DNA of 64,000 nucleotides from Cyanophora paradoxa (lineage: Eukaryota; Glaucocystophyceae; Cyanophorales; Cyanophoraceae). The notes under the pieces were generated by a model. That model was not told the DNA's origin. It saw only the letters and a list, made by a program, of their open reading frames with translations, and ran no database searches. The stretch's first letter is position 1. Every line of letters begins with the position of its first letter. The stretch lies in the NCBI GenBank assembly GCA_004431415.1, contig QPMI01000532.1:1-64000 (forward strand), in the 5' to 3' direction. This document shows, piece by piece, positions 55,869 to 64,000 of this stretch. Both the position numbers and the translations under genes were made by a program.

Positions 55869-57260
55869 TCAGGCGAGGTCGAGGTGCTCGACGACGAAGG
55901 CGGTGAGGGTGCGCGTGAGGGCGTGCACGGAGGGCGGGTCGATGGCCGACATGTCGTCCCCCTCCGTGTGCCACACCGACGGGAAGGGCACCGCAATGAG
56001 GTGGAGGATCGGCACGCCCCGCCGCAGGAACGGGATGTCTGGGGGGTAGGGGTACGGGATCAGCGGGGCGGGCGGCGGGGAAGGGGGCGGGGCGTGCGAA
56101 CGGTCGTCCTGCACGTGGCCGAACCGCTCGTGCTTCGGGGCGAACATCGGCGGCCGCTCCCTGCACCCGCAGAGTGAGGAGAGGGATCAGGACGAGTCTA
56201 GCTAGGGCGGGGCAGGCGGGGCCCACGTGTGCTTGCGGGCGCCGAGGCGGGACTCGAGGGCGCGCAGCCGCTCGTGCGGCGCCGCCGTGTTCTCGAAGTG
56301 GGAGACCAGGCGGACGTCCCGAGAGCCCAGTAGGTCCAGCAAGGCGAAGAGGGCGATGGAAGGGAGGCGGCCCTCGCGCTCCATGCGGGCCGCGAGGTGC
56401 CGCGCCCCATAGAGCGAGTCACGGTCCGTCCACTCGAGGAACGCTTCCTCCCCGTCGAAGAAGAAGAGTTCGAGCCCCAGCGCGTCCTTTTCTTTGTTGC
56501 TATTGCTCGCCCGGCGCCGCAGCAGCGGGCCCGCCGAGCGCGCGATGTCCAGCATCATAGCGCACGGGCACGCCGAGTCCGTCGCCGCAAGGAACCGGTT
56601 CGGCTCCTGCCGAAGGCGTTAAGCTCGGCAAAAGAAAGAGCGGCGCGGAGGATGGCCGCACGCACGGGGAAGTACTTGGACTCCCAGTGGCAGGCCAGGA
56701 CGAGGTTGCGGGCGGCCTTGGAGCCCGGGAGGCGCCCGATGATGTTCGTGAAGTTCTTCCGCCCCAGCGGCGTCGTGTCCTCGAACCCGTCCAGTTCCGC
56801 CTGCGCCCCGCCGCGTGTTTCGTCGGGGAGGGAGCGACCGGCGGGGCGGGGCGGGGCGCGCCTCCCAGCCGGCCTCCCGCAGGCGCTGGACGATGTACTC
56901 GCGCACGCGGGCGTGGCCCGGCGTCCCCACCACGCGCGGACCGAAGTCCAGCATCTCCTTCGTCATCCGCAGCACCGCCTCGCCGTCCGCCAGCTTCGCC
57001 ACGCTCTGCGCGGCGGGTCGCGCCGGCACAGGGCGCGCCGCCGCCGAGCGGGGCGCACGTCGAGCCACTCGTCGCTTTCGCGGTTCTGCGGAAGCAGAGA
57101 CGGGCTCTGCGCGTCCGAAGGGCCCGCCGAGGCCGAGGGCCGCTTGGAGATGTAGAGGAGCGCGGCGAGGGCGACCAGGACGAGCGCGGCCAGCCTCCGC
57201 GGCCTGCGGAGGCGTGAGCGCGCGCACCGAAGTGCTTAGCTAACGTCTTTGCCGGGGGCT
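55869..57260 (-). CDS. QPCT: Glutaminyl-peptide cyclotransferase, membrane-anchored type
   Basis: Converts N-terminal Gln of secretory proteins to pyroglutamate. The first exons encode a signal anchor, RRLAALVLVALAALLYISKR (about 57200-57140), then a stem (SLLPQNRESDEWLDV). Catalytic part: FGPRVVGTPGHARVREYIV (56960-56900), a GC-donor intron (56861), GRKNFTNIIGRLPGS, NLVLACHWESKYFP (about 56720-56675), ATDSACPCAMMLDIARSAG (zinc-ligand Asp, about 56585), LELFFFDGEEAFLEW (zinc/acid Glu pair, about 56470), DRDSLYGARHLAARM, ALLDLLGSRD, FLRRGVPILHLIAVPFPS (about 56025) and VWHTEGDDMSAID (zinc-ligand His, about 55965), ending VVEHLDLA with TGA at 55869. All metal and acid residues are present. The exact start is unsettled; MRTNQPPAKTLAKHF near 57275 is a candidate first exon. 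An N-terminal anchor makes it QPCTL-like (Golgi) in topology. Confidence 0.88.
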
Positions 57261-57456
57261 GGTTCGTGCGCACGCGCGGCGCGGCCGGCCGTCGCTGGCC
57301 ATCTGGTCGCTCGCCCTTGTTGCGTCGGCTGGCTTCGATCTACGCGCGTCGCGGCGTCTCCACTGCGAATCAGAGCTCATGCGGCCGCCGCTCGCATCGG
57401 CTCCAAGACCTATCGTGCGCTGTACTCGTCCTTTTCGGCGCAGCCGTTAAGCCGCC

Positions 57457-58625
57457 ATGTACGAGCAGTGGGCCGAAGTCAACGAGGAGCAGCAGCGCCG
57501 GGGCGGGCAGTTCGACCCCGTCGAGCTGATCCGCGCGAGCGAGAGGTGCGGCGAGTGCGGGCGCGTTTCGAATTCCCGGGCGGCGCCCCTGACGCAGCCG
57601 CTTCCAGATCTGCGCAGGAGATCGTGCGGCTCGATGAGAACCCGTTCGAGGTATGCGCTTCCAAACTTGAGCACCGCGCCGCGCTCGCGCCTGCGCCGCG
57701 CGGCCGCGCGGGCGACCCTCGCAGCTCTCCGCTCGATTTCCCGCGCGTTCTGGGTTTGAGCGTCCACGATCGGCGCAGATCCTGATCCCGCCGAACGTCT
57801 CGCACGAGGAAGGTGCTGAGTTCGAGCGCATCTTGTCCGGGCCGGGAGGGGCCCATGGCCATCTGATTTCCGAGCTCGAGCAGCCGTGGAAATTTGCATG
57901 GAGCGCCTGGCGCAGCGCGCTCGCAGCGCGAAGGGCGAGTCCGGCGCGCTGAAGGAGTACCACGAGGCCCGGGCCCGCGCGATGGAAGAGTTCGTGAGGC
58001 GGGAGCGCGGCAGCGTGCCCGGCGGCGACATCGCTTACGACAAGTACAGTGCGCCGCCTTCAGCTCCAAAAAAGATAGAATCGCACGCGACGGTACGCGT
58101 TCAGACGGCTCGCAGAGTACGCGAGCAAGCCCCTGGTCGTGGCGCCGCTCCCGAACTCCCAGGTGCGCTGAAATTTCCCCTGCTCTCATCTGCCGCTACT
58201 TGTTGAGCCCGAAACGCAGTGGGCCGGGTACTTCGTGCCGGGCGTCTCAGGCGGGGGAGCCGGCTCGGGTCACGGCCGCCGTGAGGACCGTGCGCGCGCC
58301 CCGCCCCGCCCCGCGCCCTTCGCTTCGCCCGGCGCCGACGCTCGGGCGACCCTCAGAGTGGAGCCCGTGGGGCCGTTCGCAGGAGCAGCAGCAGTCCGGG
58401 CCGCTTCCCTTCACGCGCCCGGGCTTCGCCGGCTACCGGGAGGAGCTCGGCGGGGGCCCGGGCCCGAGCCGGCAGCCGCAGCAGCAGCAGCAGCAGCAGC
58501 GGGGCGGGTACCAGCGCGACCCGCGGTCGAGCCCGGAGGACCCGTTCGGGTACCACGTGAAGTACTACGACGCGTACGCCCCGGAGGGCTTCGACGAGGC
58601 GCGCTACTCCGGCAACGTTTTCTAG
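57457..58625 (+). CDS. Unknown protein with C-terminal polyQ tract
   Basis: Start MYEQWAEVNEEQQRRGGQFD at 57457. Exons: EIVRLDENPFE (about 57620), ILIPPNVSHEE (about 57778) joined over a short intron to AVEICMERLAQRARSAKGES and YHEARARAMEEFVRRERGS (to about 58046), LAEYASKPLVVAPLPNSQ (about 58105), WAGYFVPGVSGGGAG (about 58221), then a long last exon with EQQQSGPLPFTRPGFAGYRE, seven Gln, and PEDPFGYHVKYYDAYAPEGF ending YSGNVF with TAG at 58623-58625. The middle is helical, the rest disordered and aromatic-rich. No family recognised. Head-to-head with the cyclotransferase gene. The join near 58046-58105 is unclear. Confidence 0.55.
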
Positions 58626-59129
58626 GCGCCTCGAGCCCGAGCTCGCGGCCCCCGCGATCGATGTCTCCGTTGCGCCGGCCACGCCCGGCGCGCGTACCCT
58701 GCAGACCTGCCCCAGCACTCGCGCGCGCCCTTTTGAGCTTTCTCTACAGCTAGATCTCTGGCGTCCCCGGGGACCTGTACATGTAAATATTGAATCTGAT
58801 TCGAATAGAAGTCCCGAATGACGCTTGATCATGTAATGATTAATTATAAATTCGCGAAAAGGAAATCGCAACACTACGGTACGTGTACACTGTACAGTCC
58901 CCGGCCTAGGAGGGCGATTGAAAGCTCACACTTGTCAAAATCAAGGTCTCAAGTAATTATGAAGATGTAGAAAACTAAACTATAGCTACTATGGCTAACG
59001 CTAAAATATTTACGAGAGCGATTTACAATTATAAATATCGAAATTGAGGGCGCCCCATGCCGGGAGCACGCGTGGATGGGCTAACGCTTGGGCCGCTTGA
59101 GCCTTGGCTCGGCTAGCTAGCTTGGCTAG
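58626..59129. other. AT-rich intergenic between convergent genes
   Basis: 58740-59050 is one of the most AT-rich stretches of the window, with TAATTATAAATT-type words that could serve as 3'-end signals for the two convergent genes. No gene is seen. Confidence 0.45.
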
Positions 59130-61018
59130 CTATCGGAAGATGCGCTTGCCGGCCTTGTAGGCCTTGCGGGCGGCGAGGACGGGCCCGACGGCGAGGAGGG
59201 TCGGCACTCCGAGGGCGATGCCGAGGGCCCCCGCGACGGGCGCGCCGATGCCCCACGCCGCGGTGAGGCCGACGCGGCGGGCCCAGAGGCCGGCCTTGGA
59301 GTGGGCGCCGTGCTGGGACCCGGGGCACCCGAAGGGGTTGAGCTTCGAGAAGTGCCGGGAGCTGTAGTCGCCCCCGCAGAGGTAGCAGAAGCTGTGCCCG
59401 CAGCGGCACCTGCGCCCCGAGCTCAGCTCGAGCTTAGCTTAGCCGGGGCGGAGCGGACGTCACGTGGTTGCAGCCGCCGTTCTTCTCGACGAAGCTGCGG
59501 CACTTTCGGCACCGCGTCGCGTGCTCCCGCTGCCAGACCGCCACCCCCGCCTCGTTCGGGCGCTCCCGCTTCTCGTACGTCTGCCGCCGCCGCGCGGATT
59601 AGAAAGCGAAGGCTGGAGCTGGAGAGGCGGGGCGGGCGCGCCTTGCAGTCGGTGCCGATGTGGGCGCCGGCGTGGACGAAGCAGAAGGGCTGGCGGCAGG
59701 CGGGGCACGCGACGGCGGGGCGGCGGCGGGCCGAGGCCTTGGGGAAGCTGGAGACCACGCCGCAGTGCGGGCACTCGCGGGACTGCTTGTCGGCGTGCAG
59801 GACGCGCAGGTTCAGGAAGCGGTTCAGCTCCGCCGGCGCCCCCTCCAGCAGCTCGATCACCGCCGCCTCCTCCGCCCGCCGGCTGCACCCGGGCGCTGCG
59901 TTCGCGTCAGAAGCGCGCGGCGGCTTGAGATGCGGAGGATTGGGCGCACATGGGCACTTGAAGAAGATCAAATTCTCGTGGAGCTTGTGCGTCGCGTAGG
60001 CGGCGGCGCAGTCGCGGCAGGTCGGGTGCGCCCCCGCGCATTCGTCGCCGAAGCCCCGGAAGAGCGCCGCCTCCTTGGGGAGGCGCTCGAGGCAGACCTG
60101 GCACCGGAAGCTCGAGCCCTGCCCCTGCTGCTCCGCCGCCTCCTCCGCTCCCGCCTCGCCCGCGCCCGACCGCGCCGAGAGCCGCTGCGCGCCGCCGCGC
60201 GCCGGCGCCGCGCCGGCCTCGCTGAGGAGCGCCCGCAGGCGCGCGGCGAGGGCGCGCTCCCGCTGCGTCGGGCGCAGCGCCTCCGGTCCGGCCGCGAGGT
60301 CCCCTGGCGCCTGCGCCCCGCGTCCTTCAGCGACGGAGGCGCGGGCGCAGACGGATCCCGCAGGGGCGCGGCGCACGGGACTCGGGTCGGTATCGGAGAA
60401 CGGGTTCTTGCCGGCGATGAGGGCGGGATCCGGGGGCGGCGGCGCGGCACTCGCGGAGCCCGGCAGCTCGAAGTCAGCGAATGCCGCTAGAAAGTGCGGA
60501 GAGTACGGCTCGTCCTCCACGTCCTCCCCCCCTTCTGTGGAGCTGCTCGCCACCGTTCCTGGCGGCGCGCCCGCGGGCTCCGGAGCAGGGCGGCCGCGAC
60601 TCGAGCTTGGTGCCGCGGGCTGGAGAGACCGCTCTGTTGCGGCGGAGGGGAAACGGGTGACGGCCAAGGCGAGCGCGACGCCGAGATCCATCTCGAGATC
60701 GCCGTACGCGGCCACTTCCGCGGCCGTCGCCTCGCGATCAGTCTCCGTGCGCGATGTCGACGCGCCCGCACCCGTCCTGTGCTTCGAGCGGACCGGAGAC
60801 GCCCGAGACGTGCTTTGAGAGTCCCAATCGACCCCGAGTGCCGAAAGACGACGGCAGGCGCCAACATGGTCAAGGGCGGCCTTCAGGAGGTACGGCGGCG
60901 CGTCCGTCATGGCCGTGATGAGCAACGGCGGTGCTGCAGCTGTCGCCGACGGTGAAGACGATGATGATGAAGAGGCCTCGGCATCGTCCGGAACGCGCCT
61001 CGCGAGGGAATTCCGCAT
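59130..61018 (-). CDS. RBR-type E3 ubiquitin ligase, RNF19-like, with C-terminal membrane helices
   Basis: RBR ligases pass ubiquitin from E2 through a catalytic Cys in RING2. The long first exon (Met 61018, MRNSLARRVPDDAEAS) is acidic and disordered, with EDEPYSPHFLAAFADFEL. RING1: CQVCLERLPKEAALFRGF, CAGAHPTCRDCAAAYATH, FFKCPC (60105-59945). IBR: ECPHCGVVSSFPKA, VACPACRQPFCFVHAG, HIGTDC (59780-59640). RING2: CRKCRSFVEKNGGCNHVT joined to CRCGHSFCYLCGGDY, with the catalytic Cys in GGCNH (about 59475). After NPFGCPGSQ two hydrophobic segments (GAPVAGALGIALGVPTLLAV) and KAYKAGKRIFR end the protein at 59130. This arrangement matches RNF19A/B (dorfin), which sit in the ER membrane. The N-terminus could extend further upstream. 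Confidence 0.88.
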
Positions 61019-61840
61019 CAGATGCAGGCTGTGTCACTCGCCGGGCGCAGTCGACCTGGGCGTACGTCCGTCATCAATGGAAGCGTTATCTCAATCTAGA
61101 GCGATGCCACTCACTCGCTAACGCGATCCAGGAGCAGGCGGGGAAAGCTGCAAGTTGCAGAGCTGTCAGAGAGGGCTGCCGGTGCCGCTGCGGCGCTGTG
61201 GAACGATTTCCCGAGCTTTTTTAGCTGCCGAGGAGGGCCGATATTAGCTTGGACGCGCCTCTGCGTCGGATGAAGCGCGCCTACCTGACCCGAAAAAAAG
61301 TCGATCTCAACCTTCCCCCCCCCCCCCCCCCCCCCCCCGGAAGATGCTTGCTCACCGCGCCCGCGCGCGCGAATTCGAATTCGAACGGCGCGAAAGGCGG
61401 CCTCCGGCGCCGGCGCGCCCCGCGGCCGGACGTCGACGGCGCCGCAGCACACGCGTATACGCACTTGCACTGTCTTGCTGGACTGCACGGCCAGGCCGCG
61501 GGGCCCCGCGGCCTGCATGCCCCGTTAACGTTGATCATCATGGCATGCAAGATGCAACTCTAGGATACGGGCTTCGTCGTTCCACTACTAGTACTCACGA
61601 TTGCGAACAGTGAAGCCTCTCACTCGAGAATAAGCTGCGAAATCAACCGATAAAACACTGCGGAAAAACACGACTCCAAACACGATCATAATCAAGAGCT
61701 GCATGCGAAGCAAATCTCGACCATAAACTAGAGACGGGGGACTGGCTACCAGGATATATAGCTCACTGGACAACGAAAATTTCCGCAATAATCAACCGTT
61801 GAACTCTAGATTTGCTACTGCTGCGAAAACCACAAGGCGG
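61019..61840. other. Intergenic with poly-C run, no supported gene
   Basis: Holds C24 at 61315-61338, an open minus-strand frame (61111-61518) partly made of that run, and an AT-rich half (61560-61840). A CAG/GTAGGC site on the minus strand is donor-like, but the implied intron is only about 27 bp. I do not call a gene. Confidence 0.4.
61315..61338 (+). repeat. Poly-C run (24)
   Basis: The C run is on the strand opposite to the flanking minus-strand genes, unlike the other runs in the window. Confidence 0.8.
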
Positions 61841-63496
61841 CTAATAACAAGGACTAATCGGGATGCTCGAGGACTCATTAGTTGGCGTCGGGATCCGACA
61901 CGTGAGGGGGGCGGCGGCGGGCCGAGGCCCCGGGGGCCGGGTCGGGTCCAAGGCCTGGGGCGGGGCCGAGGGCGTAGGCCGGGGCCGGGGCCGGGGCCGG
62001 GGCCGGGCGGGGTCGTGGCGGCCGGGGAGGCGGATCCGGAGGCGGGCGGGGCGGGGCGAGCTGGAGCGGGGCGGGCTGCCCGGGAGGTTTGCCCGCAGGT
62101 TGCGGGCGAGCTGCTGGCGCAGCGGCTCGGCGCGGCGGCGGGGCGCCCCGTCGGGCCCGGCCGGCCCCTCCAGCGGCCTCGATCCGGGCGTGGCGAAGCC
62201 CTGGCCGTCGTCCTCGGACGAGTTGGAGCCGGCGCGGGCGGGCCCAGGCGCCACGCGGGAGCGCGACGTGGGCGCGTAGGACTGCGCCCGCCGCGTGTTC
62301 AGCTCCCGCTCCCGCTCCCGAGCCGTGCCGTTCCTCTCGCTCTCCGCCGCCTGCACGGCGCCCTTCTTGAAGCACCCGTGCTGCCCGCCAAGCAAGCGGT
62401 CGGCGGCGGCGGGGCGGACGGAACGCGAAGGAAAGGAGGGTATCGGGATGGGAGGCGGCGCACGCGAACGAAGTGGGCGATGCGCTGGATTGCCTTGGCC
62501 CCCGATATGACGTTCGTCACGAGGATCATCGCCAGCGAGAGCCCCAGGATCAGCATCTGGCGGGGGCAGGCCCAGGATCACCAACCGCAGGGCGCGGGGC
62601 CGGGCGCGAGACGCGCGCGTGCGCACGGGCGTGTTCGTGCGGCGGTTGTCGATGTACCCGTGGCGGCCGACGGCGACGACGAGCCAGCGGCGGTCCGAGG
62701 CCGAGATCGTACGCTCGTCCTTTAGGTCCCCGTGCAGGGCCGCCGGGTTCGCGTCCACCATCTGACGGGCCGCCCGAGGATCAGATCAGATCAGATCGGA
62801 TCGGATCTGATCGGATCGGACCGAGGCGAAGGTGTAGCGGGGGTCCTTTGGCTCGGAGGCGAGGTGCGTCATGTAGAGGGGCGCCTTGGCCGTGTCGGTC
62901 GCGTCGAAGAGGAAGAGGTCGACGTTCTCCAGCGTGAGGCCGACGACCGAGGCGGAGAGCATCTCGTCGAGCTTGTAGACGACGTCGATCATCGCGTGCA
63001 GGTTCTCCGTTCCGGTGTAGTTCCGCTGCAGGCGGCCCGTCTGCGTGCAGGCGGCGCGAGAGGTCAGGGGCGAGAGGAACCGAGGGGGCGAAGGGGCCCA
63101 TACATACCTCGGGGTTTCTGTAGATCGGCTCGAATACCTGCGACAAAGGACGACGACGAAGTGAGTGAGGCGTGCTGCCGAAGCGAAGCCGAGCGAGGCG
63201 AGGCGGAGCGATGCGTAGGGGAGCGCACGATGACGCCGAACTGGCTCTTGGTGGACTGGACGAGGGTGATGCGGGGCGTGCACGCCTGCTCGCCCGTCGT
63301 CCGCGCCTTGTCGATCGTCACCGCCCGCGCCGCGTTCCTGGCGGAGGGGCGAAAGAAGAAAGGGCGGGTGAGACGGGGCGGGGCGGGCGGGGCGGGGCGG
63401 GCCGGGGCGGCCGCACGAGTAGAGGTTGAAGCCGAGGGCGGCCTCGTTGCCCTTGTACGGCTCGATGAACTGCACCTGTGGGCGCGCTCGAGGCTG

Positions 63497-63533
<37 letters not shown>

Positions 63534-64000
63534 CGCACGGGGAAGTAGAGGGGACGGCTGGCGGCCCGCACGAGGTTGTTGTTCGCATCTCGCTCCGTCC
63601 ACTGGAAGTTGGGCATGTACCTAGGGGAAGAAGGGGCGGGTCGGCCCGAGCCGGGGCGGGGCCGGGGCGGGGCCAGCGCACTGCTTCCCCTCTGCCTCCC
63701 AGTAGGCGCGGTTCTCCTGCGTCCCGACCGGCACGAACGCGACCCCGTTGAGCACCCTGCCGCGAGGCTAAGCAGGCGAAGACGGCGGCGGCGGCGGCGG
63801 CGAGCGAGGAGGCGGGCAGCGGGAGGCGGGAGGCGGGAGGCGGGAGGCGGGAAGCGGCGGCGCACGCTGACTTCCAGTACTGTCGAGGATCCGCGAATCG
63901 CGCAAAGTCCGCACGCGACATATTCCCCTCCACTCTGCGGAGACGGTTGGCGGGGCGCGCGGGGCGGAGCGGAGAAGCGGGGCGGGCGCGCGTCAGGTAA
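61841..64000 (-). CDS. CHASE-domain membrane receptor, 5' end beyond the window
   Basis: CHASE is an extracellular ligand-binding domain of histidine kinases, cyclases and GGDEF proteins (cytokinin receptors in plants). Exons in gene order: EGNMSRADFARFADPRQYW (63932-63876), spliced to VLNGVAFVPVGTQENRAYW and EAEG (63756 on), YMPNFQWTERDANNNLVRA / RPLYFPV, QFIEPYKGNEAALGFNLYS (about 63475), TIDKARTTGEQACTPRITLV / QSTKSQFGV, EPIYRNPE, RNYTGTENLHAMIDVVYKL, VVGLTLENVDLFLFDATD, MVDANPAALHGD, RRWLVVAVGRHGYID, then a transmembrane helix LILGLSLAMILVTNVISGAK (about 62555-62500). The cytosolic part that follows is only about 170 residues, basic then Pro-rich, ending at TAG 61841. No kinase, cyclase or GGDEF domain is seen. 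An N-terminal membrane helix is expected to the right of the window. Confidence 0.8.
62781..62822. repeat. GATCA/GATCG pentamer repeat
   Basis: About eight GATCA/GATCG/GATCT units in an intron of the CHASE gene. Confidence 0.85.
63498..63533. repeat. Poly-G run (36), poly-C on the coding strand
   Basis: In an intron of the CHASE gene just upstream (sense) of the QFIEPYKGNEA exon, forming its polypyrimidine tract. Confidence 0.85.
63817..63855. repeat. GGGAGGC heptamer repeat, about 5 units
   Basis: Heptamer tandem repeat in a CHASE-gene intron, C/T-rich on the sense strand. Confidence 0.8.

Noticed and set aside
61111-61518. Minus-strand gene upstream of the RBR ligase
   Set aside because: Part of the frame is the poly-G run, and the only donor/acceptor pair implies an intron of about 27 bp. 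Not enough to call.
1-64000. Prokaryotic operons, insertion sequences, CRISPR array or integrated virus
   Set aside because: No repeat-spacer pattern, transposase, integrase, reverse transcriptase or capsid-like protein. Genes are spliced and eukaryotic in family.

Overview
This is nuclear DNA of a GC-rich, intron-dense, single-celled eukaryote, most likely a flagellated alga. Almost every gene is cut into short exons by small introns with C-rich sense strands. The gene content supports this reading: a UbiB/ABC1-type kinase and two proteins with plastid-transit-like N-termini, a CEP164-like centriolar WW protein (which implies a basal body or flagellum), a CWH43-type GPI-lipid remodelling protein, a secreted protein with Pro/Ser cell-wall-style linkers, and a CHASE-domain receptor. 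GC donor splice sites and high GC would fit a haptophyte, but that placement is inference. I found no rRNA, tRNA, CRISPR array, transposase or reverse transcriptase.

Layout. 1-403 (-): 5' end of an unknown gene leaving the window. 1394-6438 (-): acetoacetyl-CoA synthetase, head-to-head (93 bp) with 6532-11611 (+), an M1 zinc aminopeptidase. 12090-15654 (+): a secreted or type I membrane beta-propeller protein. 16556-19782 (-): CWH43/PGAP2IP-like protein. 20270-21779 (-): unknown membrane protein with an HNH-like Cys/His motif. 21991-22561 (+): small TPR protein. 22714-24551 (-): PP2C phosphatase. 24625-27134 (+): DCAF11/LEC14B-like WD40 protein. 27453-28210 (-): disordered protein. 28489-31179 (+): MFS drug:H+ antiporter. 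32058-34224 (-): secreted Cys-rich repeat protein. 35430-36216 (-): plastid-type Cys-repeat protein. 36377-37051 (+): OB-fold/RMI2-like protein. 37081-37642 (+): small plastid-type protein. 37714-38719 (-): MMACHC (CblC)-like cobalamin trafficking protein. About 38896-43867 (+): ABC1/UbiB kinase. 44013-47409 (-): WW/IQ protein resembling CEP164. 47975-55729 (+): very large TIR-TIR-beta-helix protein. 55869 to about 57260 (-): glutaminyl-peptide cyclotransferase. 57457-58625 (+): unknown polyQ protein. 59130-61018 (-): RNF19-like RBR ubiquitin ligase. 61841 to beyond 64000 (-): CHASE-domain membrane protein.

Genes mostly alternate strand, giving many head-to-head pairs with 70-570 bp between start codons. 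The genes do not form one pathway. Two small groups are related in theme: ubiquitin signalling (DCAF11 adaptor, RBR ligase) and sensing (TIR/beta-helix, CHASE).

Most unusual: (1) the tandem-TIR plus four-module beta-helix gene; (2) two cases in which a gene's 3' end is duplicated in inverted orientation nearby; (3) GC-AG introns and donors of the form GTNCG; (4) intronic poly-C runs almost always on the sense strand; (5) a CHASE receptor with no recognisable output domain. Exon boundaries were read by eye from GT/GC...AG sites and family similarity. They are approximate except where stated.
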